A program made the position numbers and the translations under genes. This document shows, piece by piece, positions 57,776-64,000 of a stretch of DNA of 64,000 nucleotides (position 1 is its first letter; each line of letters opens with the position of its first letter). This stretch comes from Utricularia gibba (Eukaryota > Streptophyta > Magnoliopsida > Lamiales > Lentibulariaceae): the NCBI GenBank assembly GCA_002189035.1, contig NEEC01000011.1, positions 3,224,001 to 3,288,000 on the forward strand. The letters run 5' to 3'. The notes beneath the pieces were generated by a model. The model was not told the DNA's origin. It ran no database searches and was given only the letters and a program-made list of their open reading frames with translations.

Positions 57776-60480
57776 CTTTCCGAATATTGATCTCCTCTCC
57801 TCTCCGCTGTTATTGCTACTTTTCCTGCCTTCAGTGTTACCCGAATCCGTTGGAGAAGTCTCAAGCATATGCTATAGTCAAGTAAGCCCAGCTTTCACTC
57901 ATCGTCTTCAAGACACTGCGTGTGCATGATGAGGCTTTTGTTTTTCTTTTTGAGATCATAGGAGAACGTTTGTGAGCCCTGACGAAGTGGTGGCACAGCA
58001 GGTTTAGTGTTTTTTATTGTATGTGTACACTAATTAGATGTATGCTCTGAAAGTTTGCATTTTGGATTCAGGTGGTTGTTCAGAAGGGCAGTCCTAGAGG
58101 AGTACATTTCCGGCGAGCAGGGCCACGTGAAAAAGTAAGCTTGTTCTCCCTTTTTACAGCTATGGGATGTGGCTGTTTTCCCGGCTTGTCGCATACTCCA
58201 GGTTTTCAAGATTCCATCTTTTTCTTCTTCCAGGTATATTTTACTCCAGAAGAAGTTCGAGCATGTATCGTGACATGTGGGGGTTTATGCCCTGGCATCA
58301 ATACAGTTATTCGTGAAATAGTATGTGGCTTGAAGAACATGTATAGAGTAGATGATATTCTTGGAATTCAGGTGAGAAAGAGAATTCAAATATTTTTTTT
58401 ATAGAAAAAGCATTTCTTTTTCATATTAGATTCCTTGTGCATTACCTTGAGAATCATGGCTCTGATTTACTATGTAACAGTACTTTTAGTCCTTCCATTG
58501 TTTTTGTGAAAACAGGGGGGCAATTTTTTTTTTTTTTTTGGTGGACTTGGTTTTAACAGATTCATGGTTCTGCACTTCCCGGTGAAACTGATACCCTGAT
58601 TCATTTTTACTTCAGGGAGGATATCGAGGATTTTATTCTAAAAACACCATTCAACTTACTCCAAAATCTGTTAACAACATTCACAAACATGGTGGAACAT
58701 TCTTACTAACCTCAAGAGGAGGCCATGATACGAATAAAATAGTTGACAATATCCAAGATCGAGGAATAAACCAGGTGAGGTCATTTTTTCCTCTGAGATC
58801 TTGCTGCACATTCAGACAAGGGCAATGTGATGACAGTTCTTAATTTTCAGGTTTACATAATTGGTGGAGATGGTACTCAAAAGGGAGCAGCTGCAATTTC
58901 CAAGGTCGGCCATCAACATGTTCCTGCCCTCTTGTTCACTCCTGAATCTAATGTCTTTTAGGGGTGCTTGATACTTACAGGAAGTTGAAAGGCGTGGCCT
59001 CAAGGTGGTGGTAGCTGGAATTCCAAAAACCATTGACAATGATATTGCTGTAAGTTGCAGTTGTAAGGTCTCCCAGAATATGTTATGGTGTCAACATTCT
59101 TCTGTCCCTGTGACCTTCCCTTCCCTGTTTTGTATGAAATATGCAGTGAGACTGCATTTTGATTCTGTGGAAACCAAATGTGCAGGTCATAGACAAATCC
59201 TTTGGCTTTGATACTGCAGTAGAGGAAGCTCAGCGAGCTATTAACGCCGCACACGTCGAAGTCGAAAGCGTAGAGAATGGAATTGGAATTGTGAAGCTAA
59301 TGGGACGCTACAGTGGTAAAGTGGCTGAACATTCTTCACATCAGCTCTCTTTTCTGAGTCCAGTCCTTGACACTGCTTGATGTCTGTCTTCAGGATTCAT
59401 CGCAATGCACGCAACTTTCGCCAGTCGGGACGTGGTAAGAATCCCTGATGTTAATGCTGCTTCCCTTGCAGAGATTCATTACATGTTATGGCTATGGACA
59501 GGATTGCTGCCTGATTCCAGAGTCACCATTCTATCTGGAAGGCCCTGGTGGGCTCTTCGAATTTGTTGAGCAGAGGGTAAAAGAGAACGGGCATATGGTT
59601 ATTGTGTTGGCTGAAGGAGCTGCACAGGAGCATGTTGCTCAGGACTTTCGTGCATCTGCTGCAAAAGACGCATCTGGGAATCAGCTGCTTCTGGATTCTG
59701 GGCTTTGGTTAACAGAGAAGATTAAGGTACATGGAAAGCCAACCTCTCAGTTAAGCAGCATTTCTTTATCAAATAGCATCATGCTACCAAACTTCAGAAC
59801 AGATTAAATTCACTTTCTTCTATGTTCCAGGATTACTTCTCAAGCGACCGGAAGATGGCCGTGAACATAAAATATATAGGTATCATCAGTGCTCCATACT
59901 TTTCATCAGATCCAGGGGACCTGTTCTCTGTTGAGGCATCTGATCACACAGTTTTTATCTGCTGTCGTTGTGGCTGAGCCCATCTGATCATTATTCATCA
60001 AAACCCCTTCTCATTTACTGTCTGTAGGATGTCAAGTTTTGGAATGTTGATCAGTATGGCTGTTGTGCTGTGCAGATCCTACTTACATGATTCGGGCGGT
60101 TCCCAGCAACGCATCAGACAACTTCTACTGCGCACTCCTTGCCCAGAATGCCATCCACGGGGCCATGGCAGGATACACAGGTTTTACTGTTGGCCCAGTG
60201 AACAGCAGACATGCTTACATTCCCATACGAGTAAGGCTCTCTATCCTATTGTAAAGCAAGCGTTCGGCACTGGATCATCACAAGTGGATTGGTGCCTTGT
60301 TTTTTTACCTGTCAGCGAGTAACGGAGGCACATAGAGTGGTGAAGTTGACAGACAGGGTGTGGGCTCGGCTCCTGGAATCCACAAACCAGCCCACCTTCC
60401 TCGGCTCTGAGGCTGGACAGGATAAGCTGCTGCTACATGTGCCAAGCCATGAGGAAGCAATAGGATCAAAAGCAAAGTGA
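57452..60480 (+). CDS. ATP-dependent 6-phosphofructokinase, plastid type (PFK4/PFK5-like)
   Basis: Phosphorylates fructose 6-phosphate in glycolysis; the plastid isoform group is likely. About 14 exons, beginning 57452-57724, 57835-57881, 57962-58001, 58072-58134, 58234-58371 and 58616-58774, and ending near 60317-60480. The N-terminus ([20 protein letters not shown]) and the Arg-rich region after it suit a transit peptide. Conserved parts follow: [44 protein letters not shown] (the Gly marks ATP rather than PPi use), [10 protein letters not shown] with catalytic Asp, [43 protein letters not shown] and [15 protein letters not shown]. Introns are short. A 27-30 base A-tract lies in the first intron (about 57742-57771). 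It is divergent from the pseudokinase and convergent with RABD2. Confidence 0.94.
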
Positions 60481-60799
60481 TCATTCTTGGGTTGCATCTG
60501 AACTTGTGTTGTTTTGGTATAGATAGTGCAGAACTACTAGGCTCTCCGGTTCTATATGCGTGGGTTGGTCAAAGCTGCAGCATGGGACAACGTAATACGA
60601 AGAATAACCCAGATTTCAATATCAAGACAGAACACATATTTCACAACTGGGAGATTCTCCTGGATAAGCAAGTTACCATGCAAGCACACCCAGTATGAAA
60701 GGAGCTTGTCTGGTCAACCAGATGTAGAATCCAAAGAATAGAAGACTACATACGCTGAGACATCATAGGGATGTAGTGCCAACACACAATCGTGGCATT
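60481..60799. other. Convergent 3' spacer between PFK and RABD2
   Basis: 319 bp holding two 3' UTRs; no gene. Confidence 0.5.
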
Positions 60800-62428
60800 T
60801 TAAGAGCAGCAGCTGCTCTTTTGGGCAACGGGTTGCCCACGGATTTGCACCATTGGTGGCCTTGCGGCATTTGACTGGGGCTGGCTGGCCATCCTGCAGG
60901 TAGGTGTAAACTAGGTGTGAGCACATGGAATGAAGGGCCACAATTACACGTACCATAGGGATTTCAGGGAACTGACACAAGAAACAGTTACCTGTTCTTG
61001 ATGTCGGCAGACATTGCCATGAAAGCCTGTTCCACATTGAAGGCATTTTTGGCACTAGTTTCCATGAAGGGAATACCAATTTCATCTGCAAAAGCCTTCA
61101 AATACAATGGAACGGACGGTCATGATTTTCCACTTGGAAAAATACGCTTATAAAACAAGGGATTACGGATCGTTACCTTTGCGGTTTCATATGGAACGGC
61201 TCTATTCTCGGCGAGGTCAGACTTGTTCCCTACGAGAAGCTTGTTCACATTATCACTGGCATATCGACTGATTTCACTCAGCCACTGTTTCACATTGTTG
61301 AAGCTCTCTTGGTCCGTTATATCATACACTATCTGCAGAAAAAAACGCCCAAGGCGTAAATTAAAGATATACATTGAATAAAGATACCAAATAAAATAAG
61401 AAATAAGTCTAACAATTATTCCATGTGCTCCACGGTAGTAGCTACTTGTTATTGTCCTGAATCGTTCCTGACCAGCAGTATCCCACTGCGAGTAAAATTA
61501 CAAAAAAAAAGGTATACAATGCTTGCCCCGTTGATAGATATAAATGCATCCAGTATGTTCTGGTAAAAACCAGAACATGAAATAAGACAGTCTTACAATC
61601 TGAAGCTTAATAGTCTTGCCATCCTGCTCCACGGTTCTGATTTTCTGAGAACGGAAATAGAGTGATAACCGTGATTCAATTGAAGTACATACAGAAAAAA
61701 ATAGTGCCTTACAAAATCAACTCCAATGGTGCTGATGTAACTGTCAATATATGAATCATCCTGTGTAAATATAGCCAAAAAATCAGGAAATCACTTTCAC
61801 ACAAAGGCAACGCTAAACCGAACCGAAATTCCAGCTTACAGCAAATCTCAGGAGGAGACATGATTTACCAACACCAGAATCTCCGATTAAAAGAAGCTTG
61901 AACAAGTAGTCACTGAACCTCCCCCCAAAAAAACACAACATACATTCTATAGGGTTAGTAACAGGAAGAAAAAAACGACATCTGGGATAATGCTTGGTTA
62001 CAAAATTATGCGAACTAGTGACTCCACCGTGTAATACTAACCCCCATCCCCCATGGAATACATACATACACGCTAAAATCCTACCAACAGTCTAACACGG
62101 GACCACGGCAAACTCAGAGGTCGATTTACATTAATTACAATTTCCACAAATCAAAGATCTTAAAACCACGGGAATAAAGTAAAATTCTCTTCTTCGCGAA
62201 TTGTGTACCAAAAGCCCTAATTCACCTACAGACCAAAATTCCTGATCACGGACGGACATCATCACGAAACCAACGCAAAAATCAAGCACGACCTCAAAAA
62301 ATCTGGCAACAAAATCAATAAGAAAGAAAAAGAAACTGATCCGCGCACAAGGAGATAATAAATGGCAAAGCTTATGAATCCCTCGGAACTTCCGAAAGAG
62401 AGAGGGAAATTTACTATTCAGAACCCAT
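60800..62428 (-). CDS. RABD2: Rab1-class small GTPase, RABD2
   Basis: GTPase controlling ER-to-Golgi vesicle traffic. Eight exons total 609 nt (202 residues): 62428-62415, 61912-61840, 61760-61713, 61644-61597, 61485-61414, 61332-61177, 61095-60992 and 60893-60800. The first exon is only 14 nt (MGSEY). All G motifs are present: [12 protein letters not shown] (P-loop), STIGVDF (switch I), [11 protein letters not shown] (switch II), GNKSDL and ETSAK. The C-terminus is [11 protein letters not shown] then TAA, with two cysteines for geranylgeranylation. The start differs from the usual Rab1 MNPEYDYLF only in the first residues. It is convergent with PFK; 784 bp separate its start from the next gene. 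Confidence 0.95.
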
Positions 62429-63212
62429 GACTGGCGAAATGAATCAACGTTTCCGTCGGCCGGCGGGAGTCACTGGCGAGAGGCGACCTGCGACGGAGCT
62501 GCTATCGTCTTGACCGCGTTATCGGGGAATACGAAGCCTGCCTGGCGCGTCGTGCAAGTCTAAACTAATGTTGCGTCAGTTGCGTCATATTTATAAGAAG
62601 GAAAAGCAGCAAGAAGCCCCCCTCCGCTTTACACGAATTGTACACGGAACCCCATTTACTAATTTCTTATTCATTATTACTAAAATTATTCAAAATCAAA
62701 ATTTAAATTCCTAAAAAATCATGTATAATACTATTTAATTAAATTTTCTTACAAAAATGAATAATTAACTTAGGAATAGAAGGGAAACTTCAGTGCAGAA
62801 AATGGGAGAAATGTTTGCGTGGGGGGAGGAAACACTCCACAGGAGTGTTTTTCTTTGGTGCAATGATGACTGCACCTACACTACCTGCACATTGGGAAGT
62901 TTTGCCGCAGCAATCGGCTGAAGAAGGAAAAAGCATCCTCTGGGGTGATAGTCTCTGAGGTTCACAGACTTTACTGCGGTGCCAATTCCTTTAACTTCAC
63001 CATTGCAAACAACAAACGTTTTCATCAAGGAAATATATCCGAAAAGGTTTGAAGTTAGCAGCGATGAAAGACCCGTCTCTTGCGGTTGAATGAAAAAGAC
63101 ACAGTAGAAGGGAACCAAGGCCTACGCTGGGAGAAACACACATGTGAATCAGGGGTAAATTGGCGTGTTCCATCATCATCTCTCACAAAGCGGGGAAGAT
63201 TTTTTCACCCCC
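62429..63212. other. RABD2 promoter and PABN 3' UTR
   Basis: The right part (about 62790-63212) should be the 3' UTR of PABN and the left part the RABD2 promoter; 62630-62780 is AT-rich. Short frames on the minus strand here are not supported as coding. Confidence 0.5.
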
Positions 63213-64000
63213 CTAATATGGCCTGTAGCGCATGAAGGGGCGCCTAAACCTTGGAAACCTCCTGCAAGAGGGGGAGTTTACATGTTAGGCACAGAACCAA
63301 ACTGGAGCAGCTTCTCTTGGTAAATACATAGTTCCAATAGAACACAAATAGAAAAAAGTATGGATTTGGATACAATGGTAGGATAGCGCACTCATGCGGT
63401 TTACTAGGTAGGCAGGCCAGTTTTTTGACAAACAAATTACAAGAAAGATATCTCTCGTGCTCACCCATAACCATATGGTGGATAAAATGGTGATGGCATG
63501 AAGGCCCTCCTCGGTCCAAAGTAAGGATTTGGACGCCTCCCTCTGAACTGCTTCATTCCAGGAACGTTCGTTCTTTTGGCAGACACCTGAAAAATTAGGA
63601 GACGTAAGGCTGGTTTTTGGAGAGATGAGCGTTTCAATGATCAGACCATGGCCTGCCACTGCAAACCTTTAGTTGGCGGCCATGCAACTCTGACTCATTC
63701 AATAGCAGAGCATTTTGGACAGCCTCCACCTCTACAAATTCAACATAAGCAAATCCCTTGGGCTGAAAGTATTTGTCGGTCAGGATGGTGACCCTGTTCA
63801 CGGTCCCACACGACTGAAAATGTTGCTGCACTTCCTCAGGTGTGCATGCATAGTCTACCTGAGAGTGAAGAGAAAACATGTTATCCAGGAAAATATGTTC
63901 GAGGTATCAGTGGTCTCGCAAATGATTTTTTTCGGAAGCAGGAAGAGTCAGCATTCAAGCTTAACATTATCTATGCACATTACATGGCTAATTCCACCCC
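63213..64000 (-). CDS. PABN1: Nuclear polyadenylate-binding protein PABN (PABPN1-like), 5' part outside window
   Basis: RNA-binding protein that stimulates poly(A) tail synthesis in the nucleus. Three exons are visible: 63858-63667, 63586-63465 and 63261-63213; the first RRM strand (VYVGN) and the N-terminal coiled coil lie beyond position 64000. Exon 1 here carries most of the [23 protein letters not shown], then [20 protein letters not shown] (RNP1 is KGFAYVEF) and ELHGRQLKV. The next exon has the Arg-rich tail start [20 protein letters not shown], then FYPPYGYG, and the last exon ends [11 protein letters not shown] then TAG. Sequence 63859-64000 is intron. I recall Arabidopsis PABN1 as At5g51120, which fits the block order. 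Confidence 0.94.

Noticed and set aside
1-64000. A novel defence, mobile or biosynthetic gene system
   Set aside because: Every well-supported gene belongs to a known plant family with its own housekeeping or developmental role, and neighbours do not share a pathway; the order is explained by old synteny.

Overview
The window is nuclear DNA from a flowering plant, most likely a eudicot with a compact genome. The evidence is short GT-AG introns, plant-only families (MIKC MADS-box, TBL, EXORDIUM-like, SKU5-similar, RIN2/3, U-box kinase, SWI1/DYAD) and about 20 protein genes in 64 kb, separated by AT-rich spacers without clear transposons. I found no RNA genes, CRISPR arrays, operons or intact mobile elements, and no convincing undescribed system.

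Layout, left to right: a 5'-truncated SOC1-class MADS-box gene (+, 1-1185); a RAB6-interacting golgin-like gene (-, 2081-3606); mitochondrial metalloprotease OMA1 (-, 4025-5811); a type II membrane protein of unknown function (+, 6886-8387); the CDGSH iron-sulfur protein NEET (-, 8625-9127); a TBL17/YLS7-like polysaccharide O-acetyltransferase (+, 9968-11907); nuclear immunophilin FKBP43/53 (-, 12476-15176); an LRR receptor pseudokinase (-, 15570-17973); a 3.5 kb gene-poor stretch; EXORDIUM-like (+, 21478-22488); SKU5-similar (-, 23020-25642); a decayed invertase fragment (about 26560-26775) and a vacuolar-type acid invertase (-, 27370-29723); the RING E3 ligase RIN2/RIN3 (-, 30595-33737); the plastid GTPase NOA1 (+, 35179-38272); a PXY/TDR-class LRR receptor kinase (-, 38541-41618); a possible small unknown gene (-, 42083-42420); RNA polymerase III subunit RPC4 (-, 43612-45860); the meiotic regulator SWI1/DYAD (-, 46134-48792); a USP-kinase-U-box protein (+, 51102-54354); an LRR-less pseudokinase (-, 54706-56013); plastid-type ATP phosphofructokinase (+, 57452-60480); a Rab1/RABD2 GTPase (-, 60800-62428); and the 3' part of nuclear poly(A)-binding protein PABN (-, 63213 to beyond the window).

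These are independent housekeeping, cell-wall, signalling and developmental genes rather than one pathway. What unites them is ancestry: as far as I recall, the best Arabidopsis counterparts run in nearly unbroken descending order along chromosome 5 (roughly At5g51870 to At5g51120), with several duplicates near At4g25200-25340 and At5g61480-61580, so the window looks like a conserved collinear block.

The most unusual direct observation is five single-base deletions, all at or next to G/C runs, in four otherwise intact genes (MADS-box, SKU5-similar, invertase twice, PXY-like). In each case the conserved protein resumes in another frame with correct splice phases. This pattern favours consensus errors in the assembly over real pseudogenes, but reads are needed to decide. 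For most genes I modelled exons by hand and checked that splice phases add up to an open frame.
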